A model generated the notes under the pieces. The model did no database searches and was not told the origin of the DNA. It saw nothing but the letters and a program-made list of their open reading frames with translations. Position numbers and translations under genes: made by a program. DNA of 64,000 nt from Balanoglossus misakiensis (Eukaryota > Hemichordata). Shown piece after piece: positions 26,491-39,400 of this stretch (position 1 is its first letter; every line of letters begins with the position of its first letter). The DNA lies in contig CM082576.2 of the NCBI GenBank assembly GCA_040954595.2, positions 5,208,001 through 5,272,000 on the forward strand. The letters are read 5' to 3'.

Positions 26491-28651
26491 ATGGCGGAGG
26501 TTCTTCTAGCGTCGCGAGTTCTGAGCTCAGTGCAAACCTTCCTTCGAGAGGTGGGGGATAATATGTCTTGTATGCGTCAATGTTTAGAAAATGAGACAAG
26601 AAAACATTCTGTTTTTCTTTTGCAAAGTGATTCCACGTTCGTGTTTTCATTGTGCCGACGTGCCTATGTGGAGGGACTGACGTGCCGTATGCACATGGCG
26701 AACAAGCGTGTGCTGTGGTCATAGACCCGACCCCGTGTACCCGTAAAGATATAATTATATGTTTTTATATAACACTCATTTTATGCAGTGTATGATTCTC
26801 ACACCTTTACCCAACAGTCTCATTTGGACAGAATCAGCACTTTGTCAGTCAATCAGGAGCAAGTGAAGACATCTGTATCCGCTTTAACATCATTGAGTAG
26901 TCTGTGTGTGCAAGTGGATAGTTTAGTAACAAATCTACAGGTGAGTGAAACTGAAAGACTCAGAGATTTCCAGCAAACAAACTGGCCAGCAAACAAGCTG
27001 GGCAACCATTCAGCCAACTAATACAGAATATGGCAATACACATGTGCGATGTGATACAGCGGCTGTAAACAAAAGCACAAGTCAGTGAGTCTCTCATATC
27101 GCCAGCCAGAACATGTATAATACATAATGAAGGTTCCTACTGCTATTGAGAATAGGATTCAAATATGTTCTTTCTTTTCCCCAGCAAATATTAGTTGAAA
27201 CAAGACAGAAGCAGATCAAGGTTGAAGAGAATCATGTGGATGGGGAGAGTAATGATGTTAAACCCGATGTGTCCAAAATGGATCTGTCTTTGGTGCAAAT
27301 CAATGCCAGCAAAAGTGAAGTGAGTTGTTAAGTGTAACTTATTGTTAATGGTTATAATCTGTATGTGGTCCTGATACAGATTTTGTGTTTGGAAGTCGTG
27401 TGGCAGACAGAAGCACCTGGCCTTTGGGAAGTATGCACTGGTGTATGACCAGCGCCCACAAAACCTTCATCAGGGCTGTAGGAGTTTCATCATATATACT
27501 TTGCCTTGCAATGACAGAGTACTGTAATTATGTGATGACAGCCATGGACTAAGGCAGTGATTATCATTAATGGTGGGTTTTGTGACTCATTCACAGATTG
27601 AAAGAAGGATTGCTGCATTCATGGAAAGAAAACAAGTGGAAGTGAACGACAACAACAGGAGGGAATTCTGTGGCATTATTGATTTGACCGAAGAAGAAGA
27701 CAGCTGTGCGAGAACTGATGCAGTCTTCAAAGCAAGAAGTGGAAGTAAAAGTCATGTCAAGGGTGAGTACATGTTGAGTTTAACATTTGAAACAAGAAAT
27801 GTGTGCACTGGAGACGCCACGTTTGAACTTCAAATAAGTTCAAAAGGTGAGTGCATGTTTCAATATCCAGCTGGTCAGTAATTTATTCCTGGGTCATTTT
27901 CTTTTTACAGTATCTAAAGTTGTCAATCCATACGGACCACAGACTAGGACACCTATTTCATCAGCAGCCAACAGACCCAGACCAATGCCCACTACGTCTG
28001 GTTCTAGCAGTACCACAACAAGCCAAGTTCCATCTGGAATTGATGAAAGATTAGGCAATATGGAGAAACATCTCAAACTTGGAGTGGGTACGTATCCAAT
28101 TGATGAAAGATTATCAGTATTTTGATTCTTCTCCTGCAGTTACTGTATATGATGCAAGCTTCATCATGTCAATTGTCTAATCATGATAATTAAGTTGCTC
28201 AACGTTCAACTCTAGTAGTGTTAAACGTTCATTTTTTAGGTCAGCCTGTCTCAAAAGATGTCTACAGCAGAATTAAACGACTGGAAGACAGGGTGCTACA
28301 GTTGGAAGGAATTTCTCCAGAGTACTTCAATGCCATTGTAAGTACATGTACACATACCTCACTCACTATTACTTCAAAGAATAGTAGGTCTTGCCCAGCA
28401 AAGAAATCATGCCATTATGAAAATCACAAGTTACACCGAATATTTCAGCAAATCCTAGTCAGTTGTTGATGGTGTGGATGTCTGTTTCACATCTTCAGCC
28501 CTCAGTGTACAAGAGACCGAGAAGCGACAGCGCAGGTTCCAGAGAAATGAGCATTAAAGAGATCGATCAGAGAATGAAAGAGCTGAAGGAATCCCTGCTG
28601 AGGAAAAAACAAGGCATGGAGACTGACAAGGCAGCACATGACGTGACTTGA
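26491..28651 (+). CDS. MBIP: MAP3K12-binding inhibitory protein 1 (7 exons)
   Basis: Exons: 26491-26686, 26789-26940, 27185-27319, 27597-27762, 27911-28087, 28240-28337, 28499-28651. This gives about 358 residues (human 344). Exon 1/2 borders are uncertain: 26491-26550 joined to 26818-26940 is also in phase and gives 303. From exon 4 on the family is clear: IERRIAAFMERKQVEVNDNN, REFCGIIDL, SCARTDAVF, SHVKVSKVVNPYGPQTR, DVYSRIKRLEDRVLQLEGIS and PEYF, then IKEIDQRMKELKESLLRKK near the C-terminus, a coiled-coil or leucine-zipper-like end. MBIP binds and inhibits the kinases DLK and LZK and is a subunit of the ATAC histone acetyltransferase complex. The ATG at 26491 has AAG before and G after it; another in-frame ATG is at 26485. 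Exon 4 has a second in-frame donor (see findings). Confidence 0.93.
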
Positions 28652-28853
28652 TGGCACATGGCTGTTTATGACATACTACTATTACTACATGTAAATGGCC
28701 ACCAAAGTCCAAGTCGAACTCGTTCTGTCCCCTGGACAACAATGCATGTTTGCATCACTGACAGTGAGATTCTATCGGAGATGATCATAGAAGTTGCAGG
28801 GTTCTATATAATAACAGTCTTGACAAAATATATGCTATAGTGTAATGGACCGA

Positions 28854-28859
28854 TTTATT
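28854..28859 (-). terminator. candidate polyadenylation signal of KIZ
   Basis: AATAAA on the minus strand, about 225 bases past the KIZ stop. It lies inside the expected MBIP 3' UTR, so the two transcripts would overlap tail to tail. Confidence 0.45.
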
Positions 28860-28958
28860 GATCTGTGATCTTTTCCATTCATTCTTTAAATTATTATTTC
28901 TGTTATATTAAAGACCATTTTGTCAAATTTTAGGAATGTATCATTCCACAATCAGTAC

Positions 28959-28964
28959 AATAAA
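28959..28964 (+). terminator. candidate polyadenylation signal of MBIP
   Basis: AATAAA about 310 bases past the MBIP stop. A weaker ATTAAA sits at 28907-28912. The interval 28652-29081 contains only the two 3' UTRs. Confidence 0.5.
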
Positions 28965-29081
28965 TTAAAAAGCTTCAAGGCAAGATTAACAAGCATTTAC
29001 ATTTTACAATAGATCAAATGCACATATCATTGGCAAATTTTGCATACAAAATCTTGGGGTGATAATGTACAGTTCAGGAGT

Positions 29082-32000
29082 TTAATCGTAAAAATCAAAA
29101 TCATCTTTGTCTTCATCAGGATCAACTTTTTTCTGCGTGCCACTTCCTGCCATGGGCACCAATATGGAGTCAGAGTCATCCAGGTCAGATCCATCCCAGA
29201 ATGCCGCTGATCTCTTGGCAGCCGACTCACTCCTTGACTGGTTTCTGTCATCAAAACAGGGGAGAAAACGAGAGATTTAGAAAGAACGCATTAAGTGAAT
29301 AGTATGATGGTATCTGCTGGCATTTGTCAGGACAACTCTGAGCGCTAACAGCAAGCAGACGCGATGAGGTAGGCTGTGTGTGTTGTTAATTCATGAATGA
29401 GTACAAGTCTTAAACATTTTTGGGTTTAACTGTCCTGTGCACCATACTGGTTACATTTCAAAAGCTACAGTGTACATTTGACCACAAGAACATGACATCT
29501 CATCCTAAAGCAAATTTGAAAACCACTGAAAGGCATTTTTGGTTGAGAACTATAAAATCCATGTAAATGCACAGAAAAGGATCTTACCCAGATTCCACTG
29601 CAGTGGGCACATATGCTGGAGATCGTGGTGTAGCAGATGGGGTGCTTATCAAGGAGTTTTCGTCCGGCGATGCGACGTTCGCCGATCTCCACGATGTTGA
29701 CAATTTACTTTCTATGTTCTTTTCGTCTTCATCATCACTGCCATAGGATAGGCCGAGTGATGACAACAGGTTGCCTCTTTTCCTGTAAATTACATAAAAC
29801 AAGTCATAGTACACGTAACACAGTCTAAAATATTTCTGAGCACATCGAAGAACATTCTTTACACATCAGTAAGTTTATAAATTGATTTTGATGAGTGATA
29901 ATTTGTAATGCTCTTGAGCAGAGATTCATATGTGACTCAGACTGATGGATTTATCTACATACTTTGTTTGAGATGATGTGGGAGTTGTTGGGGTTAATCT
30001 GGCTGCTTTCTCAATGTCATCTTCGTCATCCTCTGTCTTCTCCAAAGCAGACACTTCGTCATCATCTGAATCATCAGCACCCTTAGACAACTGTGCACTG
30101 CCGATCATTTTCTGATAGGCAGGTGTTTCTGCAAGGACAAAAATGTGGATAGTTTCAAGTGAAACAGGAACATACCCACCCGGTATATAAACTGCAGTGT
30201 ACACAAGTTCATGATTTGCACACTTACCAGTGAGTTTCACATTATCAAAGAAGCTGTCCTCGTCGGGCTCATCATCAATGTCAATATCAGGAACTAGAGA
30301 AAAGAAATCATATGAAAATTTTACGCTGGTGAGATGATGACACTGCCCTACCAATCTGATGACAATCAAATTCACATTCATTATTGGTACGTACCTTTGG
30401 CTGGCTGTTGAGACATCTTTCCTCCAGTGCTACTAGACTCAACCTTGACTGGCTTCTCACCAGGTGAACCCATTGGAGAAGATGCTAATGTGGAAGATGA
30501 TTCACTCTGTTCTTCTCTACTATCCAGGGTAGCCTGCAGTACAGCCACTGCCTAGCAATATAACAGATTCACTGTCAACTAAGAATGTCGGCACAGGGTG
30601 AATTTGCTCTTCACACTTGAGTCTGTAATTTCCCATACCCTTTTCAACAACTGAATTTTTCTACATGTACAAACCCTGATGGGGGCCCACAAATCAGCTA
30701 AATTCAGTAAAAAAACACTGCACAGCATATTAATAAGTCAGCTTACTTTACTCTGCAGACTTGAGTCCTCACTGATCAGCAATGGTGCAAACTTCTGGGC
30801 GACTTCTCTGGCCTGCATCACATGATATTTGACCAGATTGGCAAAGTGCTGGACTAGCTTCTCCCAGAAACCCACGGATGAGGAGAACATGTAGGATCTG
30901 TGAATACAACAGCCTTTTTTTTTTTAAAATTCCTCCATTTACAGAATTTTGGTTGAACTCTACTGCTGCAGTGAACACATTTAGCAGCCATATCTATTGA
31001 ATCAACATTTGGTGAAAACAGCCATTATTACCACAATTCTTGTTTTGTTGTTGTTTGTGATGTTTACTCACCCAGCATTATCAGCTGTAATTGTTATTAC
31101 TTTGTTCAGCATTTTATCTGGGATGAGGCAACCAGTAGGCATGTCTCTGACCAACAGCGGCAATTCATGTAACACTATCATGCTGACAGCCACAGGGTCC
31201 AGGTGGCCAAGGCTTTGACCTTCATTCGCAGACCTACAATGTAACACACAGACGGTCAGAAAGTAGGTCAGTATAAAATGAGCTAAAATATAAGATGACC
31301 AACATTTATATACCCATAACTTAACTTTGCTGGGAAGGGAAATCTTTTGGTAAATTACAAGTTATGGTACTTTAAAAATTTGCCTTTGACAAAGAAAAGT
31401 GCAAATTCAAAGTGCTTTATTTTGTTTTATTTACCTGATGATTTCAGCTCTGATTGATGGCGAACACTCCCTGGATCTGTACATCCTCTCAGGGCCCAGA
31501 GAGACAGGCAGATCATCATCGATGGCCTTCACCATTGTCCAGAAACCAGTGGTAGTCACTGATGGCCCTGTTGTCTCACTGGCTACACTGCTAAAGTGCA
31601 AAAAAAAAGAAAAATCCATGAAGGTTAGCAAATTTTGAAATCAAGAATACAATCTTTTCATACAGGAGGATTTGAGAACAGTTTTGTGGATATAAATACC
31701 TCTTTGAATGATCTCTAGTGAGAGGCACCCTGGATTCCACTCTTGGCGACGGCTGTTTGGTGGAAGGCTGCTGTGGTGATGACTGTTCTTGCTGTCTCGG
31801 CCGGTCTTCATCCAAACTGATGTCACTGGCATCACTGCCACTGTCTGCTCTGACCCTCCTAGGTGATGCCACTGGTTTCTTCTTCTCTTCTATGTGAACC
31901 TGTATGCCCTCTTTGTGGTCCGTTCCGTGGAGCTGCGAACTTATGTCAAAATCTGCCACAGCAAGAAAGGTGGAGACTTATTAATCATTCTCTTTTGTTA

Positions 32001-34439
32001 TATTATTTAATGCACCTGCCTGTGTGTTTGGTCTTTACATCTCTGATAATGTCACTGTGGCAGTGTTTTTCCCTGAAGAAGTTAATTTTTAATCTCTTGT
32101 CCCTTGACTAATTTCCTTACAACCGGTGGGACTCTTTCAGGTAAGCTAAGAAACCAGAAAAAACACTCCAATATGAAATGGAGCTGTTCCTTAATGTAAA
32201 CTGACTTCCTATCACAAACACTGTACCTGACAAGTCATCCGACAGAAAGCTTAAGATGCTTTCCTCCTGGACACCATATTCCTTGTCTTTCCTTGGCGAC
32301 GGTGTTTGTCTCTGTGCCGCTGCCACCAGTTCTGCCTCTCTCAGCTCTTTTTCCGACGGCTTTGTGTCGTCTTCTTCTTCTTCACTTTCTGACATCACCA
32401 GATGCCTGCGGGGTTGATCTGGAGGCGAACTGCCAGAGTCGGAAAATCTCGGGCTGCGTTTGGTCGGCGTGGGAGTCGGTCTGTCTTGGTGGCTGGACGC
32501 ACCCCTTGGAGATGTCCTGGGGCTGCGTTTTGCTGGCGCGGGGCCTCTACTGTCCACATAGCTGCTCTCTCTGGCCGGCTTCTGATCTTGAGGAAATCCA
32601 CCCCTCCCAGAGGGGTCTGTTTCCCGCGCGTACCTCGCTGGCTGCACGCTGCTTAGCGCCGGCAGTCCCTCGTCTGTTCTCTGCGACGCGTCTGCCAGCG
32701 AGTTATCCGCACTTGCCTCCGTAATAGGCTGTAGTTTGTCTGGCTGCAGGGGTTGCCCGTACTTCCCCTGCGCGGGAACATTAATCCCGGACTGAGCCAC
32801 TGGGCGTGGCGGAGTCAGCGGAGAGCCTCCAGGTTCCTGGCCCGCGTACCCAGATGGTCCCGGTTGAGTTACTGGAATGGAAAAGGGCCCCGTGGAATCA
32901 GGGTAGAGCCTCTGAGCGGGGAATGTGCCGGGAGTACCAGTACTTCCTTGTTGGACCTTTGGAAAATAAAAATATGTTTCTTAGTACATGTCCATGTGCC
33001 TATCAACAGTTTTGGATTTAAATCAAAGCAATGGCAGAAAAAGGCAATACAGATTGTCATAACATGTAGTTCATTACTCTTACCTGACTAAGAAGATACT
33101 TTTGTTCAAGCTGTTCTCGCCATTTGGGATACATTCTTTCCACTTGTTCTTCATACTGATTCTAGTACAAGGGAGACACACAAATAAGCAAGAAAATGTA
33201 TCTAGCAGCCATATATACCTACATGTATCAATCATGTAATATGGACAATAACAATTGAATTACTTACTTTTACTGTCTTTAGTCTCTCTGTTTTATTGGA
33301 CATAGCAGTCACATAAGACTCCAGTCTGCTGAAATCTCGCAGCAAGTTCTCATTCCTTACTCTAGCTTTTCTTTCATCATCGCAGACTTTCTTCCAATAA
33401 CTTTGTAATTTTGCTGCTTTTAGCTTTGATCTATTGCAAGAAAACATTAACAGGTAATAATTTAGTGTTTTTGGTAAAAGTAACATTGTATGTAAAGTGG
33501 AGGGTATATTATGTTGTTTTATTTTTTATTTTGGAAATGCACAGCTTTCTCAAAATGTGGATGTACATGTAATATTTGGGGAAGGTACAGGAAAAGCGAT
33601 GTGGTAAACCAACCTGTTAGTAATCAACAAAATAGTGAATGCAGTGAAAGCTGTTGGTACTGGAACATTGGAACGATGGGAGTGAATACTTACAGCCTGT
33701 CACCTGATTGAAGATACGAGTTCAACTGCTGCTCAAGAAGATGTCTTTGTCGTTCTCTGTGGAATACAAGAAAGATTTCATTGGCTCTGGACTTGCTGCG
33801 AGTTCGTACATGTATCCCTACCACTTCCCTGTCTGGTAGGTTGTTTGGAAGTGGTAAGGTAGAGGGACTATGGCTAGGGCTACGAACTCGCAGCAAGGTA
33901 TGGAAGTACATTGTAGTCTGCTTCCATCACGACCAGGCAATGGAAGCACATGCAGTCAGTGATGATCTAACTGCAAGTTCAATCAGCTGCAGCCTGATAT
34001 AGCAAGTAGAAACCAGGTTACGCATTTACTGTACTGTTTGTGATTTATTGTGGCACATGAATTTCAGTGATCATGTGTTCAAAATTGGTGGTAAGGTGTT
34101 GATTCAACTCCATGATTACATTTCGCATAAGACCTTCACTGGTCATTTCGAGCGAACAATGTACACGGCTAAGATTTGGCGCATTTGGTCGTCTGCCAAG
34201 TTTGTTGTGCATATTTGAAAATCGCGGTTGCCAAGTGTAAACAACTTTCAGGGTAGGTTTTATGTTACTGCACATCTGAACATTTCACAGCAAAATCAAA
34301 AGTTTGGACTGCCTTTCCACAGTTTAGACGCTATGGTACATTCTCGAAAAAAATCTTGGGGTAGCTCTTACCTCTCATACTGAATCTCCTGCAATTTCTG
34401 CATACGATCATAGTGATCGACACTGGAACTGGACGCCAT
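29082..34439 (-). CDS. KIZ: kizuna, centrosomal protein (14 exons)
   Basis: Exons (minus): 34439-34372, 33756-33694, 33430-33268, 33161-33084, 32956-32227, 31952-31700, 31587-31435, 31233-31072, 30897-30747, 30551-30395, 30293-30228, 30128-29963, 29782-29588, 29244-29082. Phases agree; about 855 residues (human 673). Kizuna stabilises the pericentriolar material at spindle poles and is a PLK1 substrate. Family hallmarks are the N-terminal coiled coil (VDHYDRMQKLQEIQYERERQ; SYWKKVCDDERKARVRNENL; YEEQVERMYPKWREQLEQKY) and the C-terminus, SAAFWDGSDLDDSDS followed by an acidic DDFDFYD end. Exon 5 (730 nt) is a long disordered stretch rich in Pro, Ser and SPR/TP motifs, with an acidic SESEEEEDD block, plausible for kinase regulation. 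Exons 8 and 9 look folded (VSMIVLHELPLLVRDMPTG; FWEKLVQHFANLVKYHVMQA). It is convergent with MBIP. Confidence 0.9.
33792..33897. repeat. 106-bp hairpin-forming inverted repeat in KIZ intron 1
   Basis: Arms 33792-33808 and 33881-33897 are perfectly complementary over 17 bases (CTTGCTGCGAGTTCGTA). An inner pair (CTACCACTTCC near 33818 against GGAAGTGGTAAG near 33848) extends the stem with a bulge. No target-site duplication is visible. It could be a small foldback element or a structured RNA. Confidence 0.75.
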
Positions 34440-36477
34440 TTTACGAGCTCGAATGTAAAGTTGGCATCAGAATCAGAATGAGAAGATTCAGAATTTGAAA
34501 AGCCAAAGGTCATTGAGGGCGCCCTCTTGAGAGGCAAAATTCGAGTCTGACGCCGCGCCACCAGCGTCAGATTTACAAAGATTGTAATGACACTTCTGTC
34601 CAGAAATTGTTTATTCAAAGGGTGATTGTCAGTCCTTTCGATCAGTTTTGTAAGATTTATTGATATGGTTTAATATCTTGCTTATAATTTACAACTCTAC
34701 ATCGCAGTCCCTCCAACCAGACTGGAGGAGCGGTAGCCGAGATCCTTGACCTGTAGGCCTAGGCCTTTAGAACAGTAAATGTCTGAGATTTTATCTTTAC
34801 TAGCCTAAAGGCGACGGTAAATGTCGGTCACATCGCAGGTTCAGACTAAGGTTAGGCCTAGAGGACGAAGGTTTCAATAAAAAGTGGTGGCCAGCCCGCG
34901 AGCCGCTTTAATATCGGCTTATCATTGCATTATCCTGGTTGAAACTTCACAATCATATATTCGCAATTTTTCCAAGTCTCCGAAAGCAACAATTGTCACT
35001 CTTCATTTTGTATATTTAAGGAAATTCTTTCCCAGCGATCATTGATGCGCATCCGATCTTAAAGAGCACACGGAAAGATCTATTGGTAGGCCTATATATA
35101 CAGACACCCCAAAGGGGTCGCGCCTGCAGTGTTTCATAGATGCCCCGTTCTTCAGTGGAAATCCCTTCTGTGTGAACGACGTCGAATGACCCGGGCGGTG
35201 TACTTTGACAGAGACAGCAATATTGATCGGTGTGTCAAATGGTCGGGCATTGCCCTGCTTTTTACTCTTACATTAAAATGACTTGACATGATTTCTGCCA
35301 CACTCTCACGTAGGCAAGAATTGAAGTCCTTTGACCCTTGGCAAAGGTTTCGTGCACGGGTGCCAGTATGGAGCTGAGCTGGGTGTGTCGTAGTGCAGTT
35401 TTCTGTGGGTCTAAGTTTCAAATCTTGAGGTTGGGATCCTGCTATCGGCGTTATACACTTCCTCTGGTTAGATCAAGAACACAGTGATATACTTTTAAAG
35501 AAAAATCATGAGAATAACGCAGAACATGGAGCCCTGAGTTCACTAGGTTTTATTACTCACATTTCTCTGGTTCAAATACTGTTATGGACCAAATAGCCTC
35601 GGGTACAGTTCGAATAAACTTCGTCTGCGGCTGAGAAGTAACGTCGGAACCATAATACTTTGTAAATGAAGACGAGAACTCAACATATGATATGTAAAAT
35701 ATAATTCAGAGTTTATTCTGGATTTCAGGAATAATATGCAGCACCTTGCATAACTTTAGAAAATTGTGTTCATATGACTGCAAAGTGTATCATGGAACAA
35801 TGACTTTCGACAGTCACGTGTGTACAGTAACGTGTTTCGTATCACAAAGGTAAGTGTTTACACAAAGGGGAGGTTTTCTGCCTTTAATTTACCACTGCGT
35901 GTGTTTTGACAAGTTTATAATATTTTTCATTTTTTATCGATCTCATCGATAAGGTCACTGAAATCGTGTTCATAATTTACGAGTGTTCTCATACGTTCTG
36001 CATGGTTTGGGTTGCATAGATGCTTGACCCATATAAAATCTAACATTTCATAAGTGCACGAAGGTTGTTATAAATAATGATGACCGCTTATATAATTAAC
36101 ATATATTATCCCAATGGTGTAGTCCAAAACTGAAAATTTTATTGATATAAAAGAGAGATCCTGCCCAGGGTTTCAAGTATCGGAAAAAGGAACACAATGA
36201 TTGAATTCTACGGTACTACCAGAGCAATCAACAACAACCCTTGAACACATGTTGAACATTCTCATACCAGTGACCCGACGCTAAATTATCATTAAGTTGT
36301 TGCCAATGTGTACAGAGAATCCTCGATCATATTTCTCATTGATTTATCATCGTACGACGTTGCATGCAAATAGTGGCTTCGCATTCCACAAGAAGTTAGA
36401 TTCACTGTAGATTTGACCACAAGCGGTGCGGCCCACGAGGGAAGAGCAGCACATTCCAACCTAAAGAGGCAGCAGCG
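34440..36477. other. 2-kb intergenic region, KIZ / OATP-1
   Basis: Holds the KIZ upstream region and that of the first transporter. No supported exon. The palindrome TAGGCCTA occurs at about 34757, 34854 and 35089, and again near 49110, more often than expected for an 8-mer; its meaning is unclear. Confidence 0.4.
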
Positions 36478-39400
36478 ATGGTTGCAGTCAAGGGACAGGA
36501 TGAAGACGGAACAACAGGTGAGTGGGTTGCTTGCATAAATAACATAGTCTTCATTGTGTTGTTTTACTGACGGTTTTGTGACACTATCCATTACTAATAG
36601 TCACAAGAACAACAATCCTAAACTCTTACAGACAGAGAGGCATGGTAATTGTTTTCTAAATGTGTTTCATTACCCGTACACACGATCTGAAATACGAACC
36701 CACCATCAAGGTGAAAACGCTAGAAACGTTGAAATATGCATATTCCTCGGCGGAGACACATCACTTCGTTCTCGTATCAAAGTTACAAAAAACTGCCACA
36801 AGAAAAGTATATTTCGCGTCTAAAAAGTTTCATGCAATGCATTAAAATGAAAACACCGTTCCCAACAGCCGCCAACGGCAAAAGTGTGGAAATGAAGACA
36901 AGAAAAGAAACCGAAGGAGGAAACAAGAAGTTCTGGATGTTCAACGATGTCCGCGTCTTTACAGCCGTGCTTTTCACCATCTTAGTGGTGTACACCAGCG
37001 TCTACTCGTTTACAGTTGCAATTCTAGTGACGCTAGAAAGAAGATATGGGTAAGGGAGAGTTTAGTTAACATTCATACGGTTTTGGTCAAACAACCAAGG
37101 CGTAGCACCGCCTCGAATTTCGGGTGACCTGGCTCTCATAAATTTATAGTGTCTACTTTGGTTTGATCCCGTGTTATCAAATGTGGTCCAGGGACTGTTG
37201 TTATTGAACGCCCCACTTTTGGACACACTATGCCAGTGTACGACTAATGACTTTTGAACTAAGTTGACGTCGATATACACTTGATATTTATTTTTTCATA
37301 TCTGAGCGTAGCTGTAGTATGTTTGAATTGTAATTGGCACAGGTATTGTCATACCAGGTGTATGTAGGTCATCATGGACCATATTTTTTTTAATTTCTAG
37401 CCTTCTAGCATTCTTCATTATAATTATAACCATCTTTGCAGACTCACCGCCAAACAGCAGAGTTACATATCAACCGCAAACGGTGTGGCAACAATGTGCA
37501 CCATTCCCTTCGTTTCTCATTTCCTCGGAAATCCCACCAATCATCGTCCGCGCTGGCTCGGCTTGGGCACCATTCTGATTGGTGCGTCGTATTTGGTTGG
37601 CAGTCTGCCGCACTTCCTGTCTGCTCCGTACGCCTATGACAGAGCCGGTAATATTTCGTCACGGGGCCCCGGGGGATCCGGTCTGTGCGGAGCGAGTCCA
37701 ACCTCGGGCGGAGCCGAAGACTGCGATGTCAGACAGGTTGTGATGTCGGAAGATAACGAAATGGCTTACAATGTGTTCTTCATCAGTCACATCTGCACCG
37801 GAATCGGGTATGGATTCATTGCCACACTGGCATTTTCCTATATTGATGATTTCGCTGGTCAGAGATCTTCGGTTTATTTAGGTGAGTAAAGTTTAGTCAA
37901 GATAGATAGATAGACATGATGATGGGTTGATGGTTGTATGTATTGGATGGACGGAAGGAGGGAGGGAGGGAGGGAGGGAGGGAGGGAGGGAGGGACGGAC
38001 AGACAGACAGATCGAATGGTATTTGATCTGTTTTCTGTCAGGTTGTCTAGTATCAGGTTATCTTTCGTGTAGCTCGATTCTTGATCCTCAGTGACTTTTA
38101 ACTTGCACACATACTAAATCATTAAATTTATTCCCCGTTTTCGTTAACTCCATCAGGTATGTTAGACGGAACCTGGGGTATTGGTTTACCTGTTGGATTC
38201 GCTGCCCTAAGCATGGCCAGTCTCACCATCTACGTCGATTTCAACCGTGTCGACATGGCCGACATAAATATCGACGAATCCGATCCCCGATGGATCGGGG
38301 CGTGGTGGGTTGTCGGAATGGTAGGAGGACCGATAATCATTTTGTTGTCCGTTCCTCTGTTTTTCTTTCCAAAGAGGCTATCCATTGAACAGATTGAGAA
38401 GCGAGAAGATGAAACAAATACTGGTGGTGATGATGATGATGATGGTGATGATGATAATGCAGAGATCAAGCAAGTGTATTCAAAGAGAAAAATGATCCTT
38501 TACAGTGTAAAAGGTGAGTGAGTGAGTGAGTGAGTGAGTGAGTGTGCGTGCGTGCGTGTGTTTGAGGGAGATTTTAAAAAAAACACCAAAATATTTCTCG
38601 GTATGCTTTCGACAACTGCTAGCTGGGTTTGTTCACCATTTTTACTTTTGATGTCATCATGAAGGCTTAGACTAAGGGTATGCCATCCAAAATGTTCAGA
38701 GAGTGATGACGAATATGTAGTAATATTCCATGTCATTATAGAAAGATCTCTTTTACAATGTATATTTATCGGTAACGACATGGTCAATGTTTGTCATTCA
38801 TGTGAGAATTCATATTTTTTCAGGATTTTTCTTGGCAACCTGGAGACTGCTACGAAATCCAGTTTTTATGCTTGTATCGCTGGCATACACGATCAACAGC
38901 CCGTTCGCGTTTGGTCTGTTCATGCCCAAATACATCCAGAAAGACCTGGGATATACTTTAGCTACGGCAAACTTAATAACCGGTATGTTGTTATGATTGA
39001 ATCAGATCCTTCATTGAACATGTGGTACAGGAGACTGAGCTAAGAGAACGGACGTTATGGGGGTACATGTAGTATATGTTTTACTAGACTCTCTCACAGC
39101 CCCTCTCGTCGTCCATGCAGGCGTATTAGTTCGCTACACAACACCAAACGGTGCTTCTCCCTTGCCAAACGGTTGAGGGCGCGTCAGTGAAGAGCCTTGA
39201 GCGAATCGAATTGGAGCGAATCGTGGGCTGTGAGAGAGTCTAATGTTTTACATAAAATCATTTCTTTATTTTAAGGACTTCTGTGGCTATTTCCCAACTT
39301 TCCAATGGCAATATTTCTTGGATGGATGATGAAGAAATTTAAGATAACAGTATTTGGTTTAGTGAAGCTTCTTATCGCCTTTGTGACCGTGATAATTATC

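Noticed and set aside
32293-32800. Plus-strand ORFs across KIZ exon 5
   Set aside because: Antisense to a long Pro/Ser-rich exon that fits the KIZ exon chain in phase.
33694-33710. Alternative KIZ exon 2 donor at about 33702 (GTGACA)
   Set aside because: It leaves phase 1, which does not fit exon 3. The donor GTAAGT next to 33694 restores the frame and the family sequence.
34690-34800. tRNA-like segment
   Set aside because: Some GC-rich paired bases, but no A and B boxes and no cloverleaf; no tRNA or rRNA gene was seen anywhere in the window.
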